NCBI GenBank assembly: GCA_029449245.1
Contig: JANATF010000004.1
Span: 2,232,001 to 2,296,000, forward strand
DNA from: Mortierella alpina
Taxonomy: Eukaryota; Mortierellomycota; Mortierellomycetes; Mortierellales; Mortierellaceae
DNA length: 64,000 nucleotides
Reading direction: 5' to 3'
Part shown: positions 53,375 to 64,000 of the stretch, one piece after another
Position numbering within the stretch: position 1 is the stretch's first letter
Layout of the letters: each line of letters starts with the position of its first letter
Made by a program: the position numbers and the translations under genes
Notes under the pieces: generated by a model
Database searches by the model: none
What the model was told of the DNA's origin: nothing
Seen by the model: the letters and a program-made list of their open reading frames with translations, nothing else

Positions 53375-54000
53375 TACACTGTCTTGCCAAGATCCGTCAC
53401 AGGCGGCCCGCTACATGACAGGTGTGTACCAGGTTCCCATGGCCATGGTGCGTGAACACAGCAAGCCGAATTTGTTCATCACGCTCACTTTCAAAGTGGC
53501 CTGAGATATAGGACGAGTTAATGCAGGAGCAGGATGAAAATTGATCGGCCAGACTTGGTTGTTCGCGCGCTCAATATCAAGATGAAAGCACTCTTGAAAG
53601 ATCTCCTCTTCAAAACATCTCGGGCAAGGCCATCCCCTTTAAGAGACGAGACGGCTATCGCACTGTCAATTGGCGTATGGGCACAACGGTCTCGTGGATA
53701 CCTGCAGCCTATATTTGGTTACAAAGTAAACCGCCCAAATCAACGTGGAGGTCTGCTCGTTCCATGCGTCTGTTCGAGCGCCGACCTCGCACTGCTGGCC
53801 AGGACTTTGACGTGATTGAAGAGTATCAAAGTGCAAGATGTGTCTCTGCCTGCGAGGTTCTTTGAAGTAATTTCAGTTTTCGCCGCATCGCCCGTTCTCC
53901 GTCTGTCCAGAGACAGCAAATCCACCTGGAAAGCCATCACCCTGTCCTTCTCAATTCCAGCACTAATCTGGCAGTTGAGGTGGACAGAAATCACTCGACA
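53375..54000 (+). pseudogene. Decayed Helitron helicase-like fragment
   Basis: Across shifting frames the plus strand encodes a series in the order of Helitron replicases: AMVREHSKPNLFITLTF, then DRPDLVVRALNIKMKALL (near 53540), then EEYQSARCVSACEVL (near 53820-53865), a stop, then SPSVQRQQIHLESHHPV (near 53895-53945). In Helitron proteins these correspond to KPDLFITFT, DRPDLVARVFNLKLKAL, YVSACEALWRIF and SPSVQRLQIHLE-type blocks. Frameshifts and stops separate them, so it is a relic. No Helitron ends were identified. Confidence 0.7.
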
Positions 54001-54085
54001 GTCGTTTAATGGCACGGCTCAATCTTAATCAAAGAGGATCTTGAGGATCAGCAGTACACCTCTACTGCAAAACTAATATCTTCTA

Positions 54086-56299
54086 TCAAATGCCTGAACT
54101 AAAACTATTGCGCTTGATCCGAAACTCCACGCCAGGTCGGATTCGCTCAATACCAGTAACGACATCTATAAAATTGGTCGCGGTTTGCAGACTGCTGTAC
54201 TTGATGTGAAGGGATTGCAAGTGTGGCCAAAAAGTCCTGCCCTTACGCCGCCCATATCTCTTCCTTGCCGAATCTTCATCCAAATCGGAACCAGCATCTT
54301 TGTTCTTGGCCGCGATAATGAGCATGACTTGTGAAGACCCTGAAGAGTCCTGCTTCCGCAGAAACTCAAAGTCCGTGGGCTGAACCAGGCCCATGATCGA
54401 ACGCGTCTTGATGTCCAGCGTCTCCAAGCATCGCAGTCCTCGCAAAAGCAAAAACTCATTCTCCCATCGTTCTGATGTGGCCAAATCAGTGATTGGTTTC
54501 TCCTTGACCTGTCCAACTTTCAGCTCATTAATGCCAAGCGATAGGGAGGTCAGATTCCTCAAAAGGTGGTGTCCTGCGACATACTGAGTGAACAAGCTGA
54601 AGCTATTGCTCCAGCTGCCGAAATTAATAGCCATCGTGCGCAAGTCCCGACATTGCCAGACTTCAGGGATGGCTTCCAGCCGATCTTGTACTGGAACTTT
54701 GAAACGATCAAGCGCCTTCTGACGCTGCTGCCGCTTTTCCTTGCGCTCTTGACGTTTTCGAGCTTGACTGTGATAGTTGAACCTTTTGCGAAGAGTATCG
54801 GGACGCGCGCATCCTGGTACCACGAGTGCGTCATTAGGTGTAAAGAACACATCGGTGGCGATCACATGCAGCAGGTTTGGCATTAGGCACAGCAGCCGCT
54901 GCAGTGCTTCTGTGTTCTTGTGATAGCAGGTCTTGGGTAGGACCTCGAGTACAGTGACATGTTGGAATGCTCTGCGGACGCTCAGGTCTTGAAGGTAGTT
55001 GAGCCATTTCACGTCGGTAATGGTGGTCAGAAATTGTTCAGGGGTTTTGCTCTGACACATCCTCCTCAAAGGCTCCATCCTATCGGCGTCACTCCTGTTC
55101 ACCAGGAAGGAGATGTGATAACAGTCGATCTTGGGGCAACAATTCCGCAAATGGAGCCAAAGTCGTTCCTCGTCGATACGGCAGTACTTGTTCGCGGACA
55201 GTCGGCCCGGCAACGGCATGTTTTCGTTGACCTCATGGGCTTTGAAAACTCGAAGGTCAGGGCAAGTTGACACGATGCGTTCCAGAATCTGCTGACTGGC
55301 GATAACATGCTTGACATCGAAGACTCGAAGCTTGTACCGACTTGAGTAAGCCTTTGGAGGGTCGATAACAGGAGGTTTCCTTGAAGACTGAGCCGTTGCG
55401 GGATGTGTTACCGGGTTGGGTGTCTCAAGAATCAAATCCTCGTCGTCACCAGAGATAACTTGCACGAGATGGTAGTACTGACTCGTCACCCTCAGTTCAC
55501 TGAGGCTAGGACTGTTGTCCAGAAGCTTGAACAGAGGGATGAGTGTCGATGTTACGTGAAGTTCGAGGGACTGCAGAAACCGTAAATGGCCTAAGACTTG
55601 AAGGATAGACACCTCGTAGGTCATTTGCGGTCCTTTGAGGACCAGTCGACGAATATACTGGAGTACACATTGCGGTTTCGCACTGTCGGTGTGTTGGTCA
55701 ATCGCCAAAGCCGAGAATGGAGCGATGATAGCTGTTATGAACCGATTCCATGAAGCGCACAGAAATTTTTCCAGTAGTTGTCTGTCGTATGCATTACAAC
55801 GTCCTCGTTGAAGGCCGAGGTGGCATTCCAGGGTATACAGTCTCGGCATGCGCTCCAGAAGCCGGTTCTCCTGGTCCATCGTAGCGTTCTCCCAAGCACC
55901 TGTTCGTCGGATATATCGTTCGCTGACGGTGTACCACTCCTTGCAAACCAGACTAACCACACATCGGAGAGTTACTTGGCTCAGATGCGAGCACACGAGT
56001 TCAAGGACTTCAACTGGGAACAAATACTGCCTTCTTGACGTCCTCAGAATGGGCAGTAAAATCTTGGTCTCGGGACATCGCTTCAGTTTACTGGATTTAG
56101 ACTTGTGCAGTTGCCGGGGTTCCAGTTGGATATCGTAGTGATCGTAGAAAGTGTCCTCATAGCCAAGGTCCTCGGGAGAAGAGTCGTATGCGTCCGAGAC
56201 AGAGGACGAGGCATTGCACAATTCGTCAAAGGTGTCGTAGACATCATGGTTAGGGTGATCGTCTCCAGCTAAGGAGGTGTCGGGGTTGATAGAGTGCAT
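54086..56299 (-). CDS. F-box protein, duplicated copy B
   Basis: 737 residues, single exon. Same architecture as the 4127-6403 protein: MHSIN start, acidic N-terminus with SSPEDLGYED, F-box at about 91-125 (FPVEVLELVCSHLSQVTLRC, then SLVCKEW), then a long leucine-rich region. Likely an SCF substrate receptor of unknown target. It lacks about 20 residues around the RKSKGRGK segment seen in copy A (near 5955-5975), replaced by a short linker (KVGQVKEKPITD). The ATG 56299 matches the copy A start; the frame is open 83 codons further upstream, but this is not conserved in copy A. Divergence in the coding part exceeds that of the upstream DNA. Confidence 0.85.
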   Translation of the reverse strand: MHSINPDTSLAGDDHPNHDVYDTFDELCNASSSVSDAYDSSPEDLGYEDTFYDHYDIQLEPRQLHKSKSSKLKRCPETKILLPILRTSRRQYLFPVEVLELVCSHLSQVTLRCVVSLVCKEWYTVSERYIRRTGAWENATMDQENRLLERMPRLYTLECHLGLQRGRCNAYDRQLLEKFLCASWNRFITAIIAPFSALAIDQHTDSAKPQCVLQYIRRLVLKGPQMTYEVSILQVLGHLRFLQSLELHVTSTLIPLFKLLDNSPSLSELRVTSQYYHLVQVISGDDEDLILETPNPVTHPATAQSSRKPPVIDPPKAYSSRYKLRVFDVKHVIASQQILERIVSTCPDLRVFKAHEVNENMPLPGRLSANKYCRIDEERLWLHLRNCCPKIDCYHISFLVNRSDADRMEPLRRMCQSKTPEQFLTTITDVKWLNYLQDLSVRRAFQHVTVLEVLPKTCYHKNTEALQRLLCLMPNLLHVIATDVFFTPNDALVVPGCARPDTLRKRFNYHSQARKRQERKEKRQQRQKALDRFKVPVQDRLEAIPEVWQCRDLRTMAINFGSWSNSFSLFTQYVAGHHLLRNLTSLSLGINELKVGQVKEKPITDLATSERWENEFLLLRGLRCLETLDIKTRSIMGLVQPTDFEFLRKQDSSGSSQVMLIIAAKNKDAGSDLDEDSARKRYGRRKGRTFWPHLQSLHIKYSSLQTATNFIDVVTGIERIRPGVEFRIKRNSFSSGI

Positions 56300-56432
56300 C
56301 GAACGGTTATTGTACAAAGGCGTGTCGAAGAGCAAGGAAGTGATAGATATATACAGGTGAGTGCAGAAGGAGTGGAGTTGGAGGGTTGCAAGAGATGGTG
56401 CAGAAAAAGCGATGGTAAAAAAAGCAGCATCT

Positions 56433-56438
56433 CTTATA
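56433..56438 (-). promoter_or_regulatory. TATA box of F-box gene B
   Basis: TATAAG on minus, 134 bases before the ATG at 56299, in the same GGTATAAGAGATGCTGC context as copy A. Confidence 0.6.
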
Positions 56439-57229
56439 CCCTGAGGGCTAGTGCATATTGTATGCCGCAGTCCGTACACGACTGTTGCCACTGCTGAGAG
56501 CAATTGCTGCCTGATTGATAAACACACGCCGGTGCCAGGAATATACACTACTCAACTGTCCTGAACGGTCCACCTACTCTTCTGTCTGCCGAGGCTGTTG
56601 CCGCGATGATGAAATGGCGAGCAACGACAATCATCAACCAGGCGCCACTCCAGCACTCCTCATGGGTCCCCGACTTCTGGTAGTGCACACTAACGACGTC
56701 TCCCCCATCCAGAATTGCTCAACTTTGAGCGAAAATGCCATTGTGTTTCAGTCATGCTACGCGCCTGCATTGCCTGGCGTATCCATCTGCACCCTTCTTA
56801 GGCGTTCATCTACTCTTGAACTATGATATTGAGTGGAGCGCGATTTTTATTGAAACTATTTCCCTTCTGAAGGCCACGACTATCTGAATTTGCTAATCCT
56901 TGGCTGCACCTGTCACTTTCACAATCAAGCGCTAGTCGCTGTCTCAAGGATAGATCGGAGAAATCACCACTGCTACGAGAGTGCTCCCCAACACTCATTG
57001 CGTCCTCGGGCGCATGTGTGGCTCACAGCGGTGATCTCCATCGATTTCTCCCAGTCGACAGTGAGTTCGCGTCAACTGATCCAGATCCATTTGCGCATGG
57101 TGTCCGTCGACACACTATTGATCCTCCTCGCGCTGCATGCCCTCATCCTTGTCCTCGCCGAGCTCGAATCCGATCCTGATCCCGTTCCGTATATAGCTGA
57201 ACCAAAAGAGGGCGTGCTGATGTCTTCTC

Positions 57230-58790
57230 TTTGATACTGATGGCCTGCAAGGTGAGGCCAGGCCGGCCGCTGTGGGTGCTGGCTAGAGAGGTATGGGAGA
57301 GTAAAAGAGAGGGAAAAATTAGCTGTCCCCAAACCGCTGGTTTCCCCCACAAGAGCGCCATGCAAGATCCCAGAGACAGGCTGAGCCGGCCTTCACACCA
57401 CTGGAGAATGGTAGTCACCGACGCACTGCTCCCGTGAGTCCGGCTCTCTTTATTACCTAGGTTTTCCTTGGGTACGCGTGCAAGTGGCTGCCACAAACCC
57501 GCCCGCCAACGCCCGAGGAGTCATGACTCTTGCCGACGGACCTAAATGAGTGAACAAACCCAATTCCAAAAGAAAAAGAAACCCCCACCACACACCTTCC
57601 TGCCCACATCCTGTAGCCCTCTTCCTGATATCCATGTCCTGCTCCTGCCACCCACACCACACAACGCCACAGCACACCACTCAAAAAGACAAGAAAAGAA
57701 ATGAAAAACAGTTAGTAGCACTTGCTCCTGATGCCCAAGTCCTGATGTGCAGTTCCTGATGTCCAAGTCCTGATGTGCAATTCCTGCTGTCCAATTCCTG
57801 CTGTCTACATCTTGTTGTCCTGCCTCCCCACCCCACACCACCCAAAGAAGAAAAAAAAGACCTACCTGTTGTCATGACTCCAAGAACTCCCGTGGGCAGT
57901 TCACCGCGAACACGTACTCTTCAAGGCCTAGGTGGAGACGGATATCACACAAGACAGCCGGCGGGCTCCATCCCCTCAGTGTGCTCAGGACCTTATTTCA
58001 ACCCACCCTCTCCCCAGGCCCATACACAGTGCCACTTGCGGGCCAGCGGCCTCACCAAGTGGTAAAGTATCAAGGGGACAGCTTACCTTTTGAGTCCCTC
58101 TCTCGTCCTCTCCCGGTCCCTCTCCCTCTTGGCCAGCACCCGGGCGTTTGGGCGCGGCCGGCCGAGGTGGCCTTGTGGGGTTTTTGCCTTGGTGGCTTTG
58201 GTGGCCTCGTTGGCCTTGACGCCGCGGCACCCTATTAAGCCAAGGTACATTAGTGAAAAAGAAAACGCGTGCGATGAGGACCTTTTTTGTTGCGGCATGA
58301 ATGTCGAAAAAAGTAAACAAACATTACCTTGTCTGTTCGCTGGTGCCGCGCGTGGTGGCCTCGTTTGCCAGCTTGCCTTTCGAAAGAGGGACCCACTATA
58401 GTGGTGCGGAGACGGCCCCTGAGCAATTGTCCTACTGGGTGGAGGCATCACTCTACAATCAAAGTAAATAAACGAGAAAAGACGCGTCAAAAAAGTGCTT
58501 CTTGGATGATTGTCTAACATTGCACTCCTCACAGACACGGAAGAGTGGTGGCCTGCTTGCTGTCGGCCCCTTGTCAACAAACAGACAGGCAGATAACGAC
58601 TCAAGGCGCACATGCCCATGACTTTGCGAGTCGAGGGTGAGACGCGTGAGCCATGAGACGTAAACAATGGGAATAAACACTTACCAAGTGGGCGGCATTG
58701 TGCCCGCAGTTCTTGCGCTTGAATGTAAACGACTAGCTGCACCGAGCTGAAGCCTCGGGAGCAAGGTCATTTGCGTGGTTGTTAGCCTTG
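57230..58790 (-). other. Spliced-looking hypothetical locus, copy B
   Basis: Inverted counterpart of 1630-3330, with the same donor (GTAAGTG at 58684 downward) and the same block series. The first block reads K-N-C-G-H-N-A-A-H, and C-E-E-C-N appears downstream, so the presumed zinc ligands are intact here. A continuous frame of 219 codons (58742-58083) runs through the region, but its frame relation to the last block differs from copy A by a one-base shift at the contracted minisatellite. Coding status is unresolved. Confidence 0.3.
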
Positions 58791-58940
58791 GCTGCCTGAG
58801 CATGTGGAAGAAGGATGCTGAGTTGAAGTGTTTGTGGAGTGGCATGAGTAAAAAAGAGAGTTCGACAGGGTGCGAACTTTACAGTATGCTGCTGAGCGAT
58901 GACCAATTCAAAGCCACAATCCCAGCATCCACGCATGTCG

Positions 58941-60485
58941 CTCGATAAAGCGCATCAGGTGCTGGCGTTTTGGTTGCTGCAGCAAGTTAATTGAGCCAAT
59001 GTGGTCGTCGAGAACTCTACAGCAAGCTGCTGGTCTTTGATGTCAGCTACAGACCCTGCACACGCGATTGCAAGAGCTTCAGCAGTACTAATTGCATTGC
59101 TGCGACTGCACACCGCAGAAGACAAGGGTAGCGCCACAAGGGAACGGCTCGAATGGTGCGGCTGTGATCACTAATAACGCTTGCCGAGAGGGCGATATGC
59201 TGGTGCTTCAACAGAACTTGAGGTTCTCACAAGTGATGATTGTCTTGCAAGCGAAACCCTACTGCTCACAGGTGGACAATTTTAATCTGACAATCGCGTA
59301 GCATCAAGAAGGATAAAACGACATCGTGGAAATCCGAGGCAAGAGAGAGAGAGATAGTCCTGCGCCGCGTCATAAGGACTACTACTGTAGCTCATTCTGC
59401 TTGCGTGTCAATCTATGGACTACAAACTTTCTTCGGATAAACACAGTTGTCTTCGGGAACTGAAAACAAGTTACTCTGTACTGGTCCCGCGCAGTTTAGT
59501 TGCGTCCTTTTTTGAATGGATCTGGTTCATATCCATTGAAAGACAGTAGGGAGATCAAACAAACAAGCAAGCAAAACATCCCTCACTCACTCTCCCCAAA
59601 CATGGCTCAACGAGCAGTGGCTGTTTGGAGATGGGAATCCGAGGTCAGAACGTTCTCTCACATCTATGTCCATGTACTGCAGTGGCGCCTTGTACCGATC
59701 AAACGAGAAAGATGAGATTACTACCCTTGAAGGACTGTGTAGCAAACAACATTCCGTTCGGCCCGTCAGCCTTCCTTTGGCGGAAGTGAACCCTGCTAGA
59801 CTAGCATCGCTTCAAAACCCATGCAATCAGATGGAACTACTGTGATAGGCGGTCGGAGGAAGGTGCGGCGTTAGATTAAACACTTCTCGCACCCAATCTT
59901 CTGAGTGTCGAACAACCAGAGCTTGGCCCAGACTGTCCTACTGGACTTTGATGCGCCTTTTTTGTCGTTTGAGTATAGCGCCCTTTCTAGTCTCCGCTGC
60001 CCTTTGTTTTCCTCTTTTACTCAAGCAAGACACAAGCGCGCCCACTTCGGACCCCTCAGCGAGTACCCTACCGGCCACTGATAAGGTACGCCCGGCGGTC
60101 AATCGCGACATAGATGGACACCCAGAGGTTACAGAGATGTCCAGCGGTCTGCGACAGAGCTACAGGAATGAGGAACGCATAGTCAGGCGCGTGCCTCTCT
60201 ACCCGATCATATAAAAGAGGGACCCGCCGCATCTGGTTGTGTCTTTTATCAGACCACAAATCCGTCTCCCACTCGGCATTGGATTTCTTTTCTTCTCCCT
60301 CCTCCTCCTCTCGCGTTACCGTCCTCAGAACCCTGACCTATCGGCGAGTCACCCACTCAACCCCTATACAGGCTTCATCCTTCACAGGGACCCCTTCATT
60401 ATTTTCACCTCTCCAACATCTCCACCTCGCCATCATCTCCACCTCGCCATCATATCCACCTCTACGTCCATAGTGTTCTTCAACA
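58941..60485. other. Gene-poor region before the ZIP gene
   Basis: About 1.5 kb. It holds TATAAAAG at 60210-60217, about 270 bases before the ZIP ATG, and CACCTC-rich leader sequence. A frame at 59951-60214 (87 codons) starts with a signal-peptide-like MRLFCRLSIAPFLVSAALC, but its last codons overlap the ZIP TATA box. It is a weak candidate for a small secreted protein, not called as a gene. Confidence 0.4.
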
Positions 60486-61755
60486 ATGGCCGATTCAGAT
60501 GCATATAACTTGCCGCTGCATATCGGAGGACTCTTTGCCAACATGGCTGCCAGTGCTCTCGGAGGTATGTCCTGTCGTCATTAACAGCTGCTACACTGTA
60601 TGAAAGCACTGAAGTACTCTTGTATGAGCACATGACTTAATCCACTTTTTTTGTTTTCACTTGATGCCCTGTCTCATGGCAGTTCTCCTGCCGATATTGT
60701 TCGCCTACACGACCTTTAACTCCAAGACCACAGGCCGCATCCACTCTGTCATCCAAACTGCCCGAAACTTCGGCTCCGGTGTCATCCTCGCCACCGCTTT
60801 CATCCATATGCTACCTACGGCATTCTCGGATCTTTCAAAGGAATCCTTGCCCGAAATCTTCCAGGAGGGCGCCGGTTATACTGGGTGGGCAGGCCTGATT
60901 GCCATGACATCGGCTCTTATGCTCCATTTGCTCGAGTTTACAGCAACACAGCGTTTCTTCAACCGCGCGAGGGAGCTTAAGCAGCAGAAGGAAAAACAAG
61001 AACGCGTCCATGCTATGGACAGGCTCCAGGGTGCCCATGGCGAGAAAGAGAAGGTTCGGGTGACCGACACTGATAGTCTTGAGGAGGGCCACGCTTCCCC
61101 GACTGGACTCGAGAGCGTTGATCCGTGCGTTCACGTTGGACATGTTCATGGTGGCGAGATCCTGTTGGTTAACAGGAACAACCCGGTCCAGCAGGACCAG
61201 TTCGTGAAGTCTCCTGACGGCTCTCTCATTGCCGAAGAGGCCCAAGCCCATGCGCAGGAAGAAAAGCGCAGTCGTTTGATTGGCACTTATATCTTGGAGT
61301 TTGGCATTGCCCTTCACTCGGTCATCATTGGCATCTCCTTGGGGACCACTGTCGGCGCCGAGTTTGTTTCGCTTTTGATCGCACTACTGTTCCATCAGTT
61401 TTTTGAAGGTGTGGCTTTGGGGGGTCGTATTGCCTCTCTCAAGTTCGCACGGTCATCCATGAGCCCTTGGTTGCTTTCGTTCTGGTTCGCCATCAGCACG
61501 CCTGTGGGAATCGCCATTGGAATTGGCATCCGCTCCTCGTATGATGGTGAATCCGTTACGGCTTTGATCGTTCAGGGCGTCTTTGACGCTTGCTCGGCAG
61601 GCATCTTGCTATACACGGCCCTGGTCCAGCTCATGTCCACAGAGTTGAACGCCAACAAGTCTTTCAGAGAGGAAAGCACCAAGCACCAGACCGTTCAGTT
61701 TGCAGCTCTGTGGCTGGGCGCGGCAGCAATGGCGGTTATTGGAAAGTGGGCTTGA
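60486..61755 (+). CDS. ZIP-family zinc transporter (Zrt1/Zrt2-like)
   Basis: Two exons: 60486-60564 and 60683-61755, phase 1, giving 383 residues. HSVIQTARNFGSGVILATAF and FIHMLPTAF form TM2. EFGIALHSVIIGISLG (TM4) and LLIALLFHQFFEGVALGGRI (TM5) carry the His/Glu residues of the metal path seen in fungal ZRT-type ZIPs. The variable loop between TM3 and TM4 has a His-rich metal site (CVHVGHVHGG). It should import Zn2+ into the cytosol across the plasma membrane; high- versus low-affinity type cannot be decided. No clear Zap1-type site (ACCTTNAAGGT) was seen upstream. It is convergent with the coiled-coil gene. Confidence 0.92.
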
Positions 61756-61987
61756 GCGAGCCAAGGCGTTGAGTTTTACGTTTTTCTTTCATGTCAGCTT
61801 TTCGCCCCTCTTACATAAGTCATATCACAATTCTAATTCGCAATTTTGTTCATTCAAAACGGCAATAAAACACCTCATCACGGCTCAAATAGCGTCAAAA
61901 AAAAACTCCCCCGTGTTGAACATGTGAGCCGGTCATCATAGAGCACTGAGGACACTACATATTGGTACCCAAGTTGCAAGTCCCCCC

Positions 61988-62638
61988 TCAACAAAGCAAT
62001 TGTATTGATCTCATGCGTTTTTCCAGATCCCGCAGGTCTGCCTCTAGACTCGTCTGCTCCATTCTCACAGGATCCCTCCGCGAACTGCTATGGCCGCCTC
62101 CTCCACCATGATCCATCTCCATGCTATGTTGGTAATAGTGATGGTGGTATTGCTGCTGGTGCTGGTAGTTTTGTTGGATGGTGAGGCTTCTTAGTCTCTC
62201 CTGCAGCTTCTCCATCATCGGCATCCCGCACACCCTCTCCCCTATACCACCGCCACCTTCTGTTGTTGGCTCCTCGCCTGATGGGCTGCTGTCGTTGAAA
62301 CCATGACTTGGTTGGCGCACACTCAATAGAGACGCCAGGGTCCTGGAGAACTGGTCCATTAACTGCTCATATTCAGCGGGCTGCATCATCTGACGCTGCA
62401 AGACGAGTTGCTGCTTTAAGAGCTCGAGCTGTTGGATCTGAGTGCGGAGAGAGTTGACTTCGAGACGGAGCTGGATCAAAAGCTGGTGCTGGTGCAGTCG
62501 TTGGAGTTCCTGGTCTGCCGGATCGCCATTGTGTTCCCGGGTATCGTGGTTGTCATTGACAACAAGTCCATGATTGTTGTTATATTGGTGGTTGTGGTGG
62601 TTGAGCGATGGATATTGGGGTATTGGGTCCTCGTACAT
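61988..62638 (-). CDS. Hypothetical coiled-coil, His/Gln-rich protein
   Basis: 216 residues, no recognised domain. A heptad-like Leu/Gln region (about residues 43-85) with LQRLHQHQLLIQLRLEVNSL followed by RTQIQQLELLKQQLVLQ predicts a coiled coil. After it come a Gly-rich linker, a conserved-looking helix (MMEKLQERLRSLTIQQ), a His/Gln/Tyr run and a final amphipathic helix (LEADLRDLEKRMRSIQ). The N-terminus is Asn/His-rich. The ATG at 62638 is the first in frame, but an upstream exon is possible. It is convergent with the ZIP gene. A structural or adaptor role is a guess only. Confidence 0.55.
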   Translation of the reverse strand: MYEDPIPQYPSLNHHNHQYNNNHGLVVNDNHDTREHNGDPADQELQRLHQHQLLIQLRLEVNSLRTQIQQLELLKQQLVLQRQMMQPAEYEQLMDQFSRTLASLLSVRQPSHGFNDSSPSGEEPTTEGGGGIGERVCGMPMMEKLQERLRSLTIQQNYQHQQQYHHHYYQHSMEMDHGGGGGHSSSRRDPVRMEQTSLEADLRDLEKRMRSIQLLC

Positions 62639-64000
62639 GGCTATGGCTTGATATGTATCTCTCTCTATTATTGGTACCGTCCTGGTTGCGAATACACGAT
62701 TGCGCTGCTGCTGTGGTGGTGATTCTCGCTGTTCTTGTTTCTGCTTCTTGTTTTTGCTATTGCGTATGATTAATGATTCGCCTGTCTGTGCAATGAGTGA
62801 ATGAATGAAGCAAGACCAAAGGTTAAAGCCATGGCCAATGTTACAAAGCTCCCTTTTCTGATGCCATTAAGAATCTGCTGGACGGACTTGGCTTGCAGTC
62901 TCGCTACCTTGGTCAGAATCGGACAGGGTCAGAATGTGTGGATTAGGAAGTGTGGGAAATGATCAGAGTGATGATGGGAAAAAAAAAGTGTATTTCGCCG
63001 TGCCGCAGGTGTCAAACAGTCACGAGCGTGCAGGAAGAAGACCGCATTCAACTTTTTGCTTCTTTCGCACGTGTGAGTGAGTGCGCATGCACCAGAACGT
63101 CCCTTGTGCCTGCACGAGCTTTTTTTTTTCCCACGACGCATCCTTCGAATATGCATCATTGCCTCACGGACCCAACACCGAGTGACAGGAGATTCAATGG
63201 TAGGGTAATACGATGCGGCCGACAGTCTACTTTGATTCTTTCGCTCTCAGCTTGCTCAAAGTGAGGAATTCGTGGTCTACATCAACACGCCTGCGTTCCT
63301 GAGAAAAAAAATGAGCCAGACTCACGCCAAATGCCTAACGCATATAGACTATGCACTATATAAAAGCAAACATTCCCGATGAGTTGAGAAAGGCAAGAAT
63401 GGAAGTGCGTGTGGCACAGTCACCAAGCGCGGAGACTGCTGCCAACCCATCATTGTCGTGAAAGTGTACTGTGTGCCTTCCGTATGTCGCACCAAGTGCG
63501 ATTGAAGAGGCACTTTCTCATTGCATATCCACATATGGATGAAAGAAGACTGGATTTGCGTTTTTCCACATACGTGCGGGAGAACAGGCCGTCTGTGCGT
63601 GTCAGAGTCTTCTGCTCAGCACCACCTCCGGGGCCGATGATTTTACCCGGCGCATGTCAGCAAATGAACTTAGATCAAAGGATAAAGGAGTTTAGTGTCC
63701 GTTCTGAAGCTCGATATGTCGTCCATGCACTTTTGATTCATTTGAAAGATCTCTGAAGGCGTTGAAAAGGTAGACGACATATATCCGCCATACTTGACAT
63801 GTCGACTCTGCACGGAGGACCGTTGAGTGGCGACGATACAATGAAGGAGTGACTATAGGAAAAGATCGACGCACAAGGGAGAAAAAAGACGGGCTGTAGA
63901 TATAAGCGAAATGTAATATCTAAGTCTGAGAGGTCGCTGTTAAGTGTACGATCTCGAATTTATTGCCTCGCCTTTGGCGAGCTGTAGGAGAGAGTAATGG
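62639..64000. other. Gene-poor right end of window
   Basis: About 1.36 kb. A TATATAAAAG at 63357-63366 (plus) is followed by an ATG at 63401 that opens only 20 codons. Other frames up to 115 codons lack recognisable features. A partial gene continuing past the window cannot be excluded. Confidence 0.4.

Larger units (their letters stand above)
54070..58940 (-). repeat. Segmental duplication copy B (inverted partner of 1465-6420)
   Basis: It carries the same succession as copy A on the opposite strand: spliced-looking upstream module (58940-57230), repeat module (57075-56815), conserved block up to the TATA box (56433-56438), then the F-box gene. It is about 80 bases shorter overall, partly through the contracted minisatellite near 58180-58220. 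Flanking Helitron and mariner relics lie just beyond its F-box end. Confidence 0.85.

Noticed and set aside
54973-55270. Plus-strand frames across 54.1-56.3 kb
   Set aside because: Antisense shadows of F-box gene B.
59951-60214. 87-codon frame with signal-peptide-like start
   Set aside because: Its end overlaps the ZIP TATA box and no cysteine pattern or promoter supports it.
63409-63756. 115-codon frame near the right end
   Set aside because: Starts at a non-ATG or internal codon, with no domain or conserved composition.

Overview
The window reads as a nuclear contig of an early-diverging filamentous fungus, most likely Mortierellomycotina (Mortierella/Linnemannia type). The support is short GT-AG introns, fungal forms of SEC22, VAC8, ZWF1, PPX1, FANCM/MPH1 and a ZRT-type ZIP, F-box proteins and cysteine-rich small secreted proteins. 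The genus is an inference, because no rRNA or mitochondrial marker lies in the window. I rebuilt splice structures by hand from frame continuity, splice signals and family resemblance. No alignment or transcript data were available.

Layout. 1-6.4 kb: a bacterial-type cold-shock gene, then copy A of a ~4.9 kb segment ending in an F-box gene. 6.5-16 kb: a mostly minus-strand housekeeping block (FANCM/MPH1 helicase, GILT-like protein, MFSD1-like vacuolar transporter, RSA3-like ribosome assembly factor), followed on plus by RPL35, which diverges from RSA3. 17.6-22.6 kb: an intact 5,010-bp DNA transposon with perfect 137-bp terminal inverted repeats and a 9-bp target duplication. It carries a DUF6589-like protein gene and a RecQ-like helicase gene, arranged tail to tail, and sits 163 bp upstream of SEC22. 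25.5-32 kb: a candidate PP1-binding protein and three spaced minus-strand genes for small secreted proteins, two of them with a mirror-symmetric cysteine pattern. 32.3-37 kb: PUS4, COX14-like, an SBDS-domain (RTC3-like) gene and a MARVEL membrane protein. 37.9-52.5 kb: VAC8, an sn1-specific diacylglycerol-lipase-like gene, COX16, PPX1 and ZWF1. 52.7-54 kb: a Tc1/mariner-type MITE and a decayed Helitron fragment. 54.1-58.9 kb: copy B of the F-box segment, inverted relative to copy A. 60.4-62.7 kb: a ZIP zinc transporter and a coiled-coil protein.

Most genes are unrelated housekeeping functions. Real links are the ribosome pair (RSA3/RPL35), two cytochrome oxidase assembly factors (COX14-like, COX16), vacuole/trafficking genes (MFSD1-like, VAC8, SEC22) and the mobile DNA. 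The best candidates for something undescribed are the DUF6589 + RecQ transposon and the mirrored-cysteine secreted protein family.
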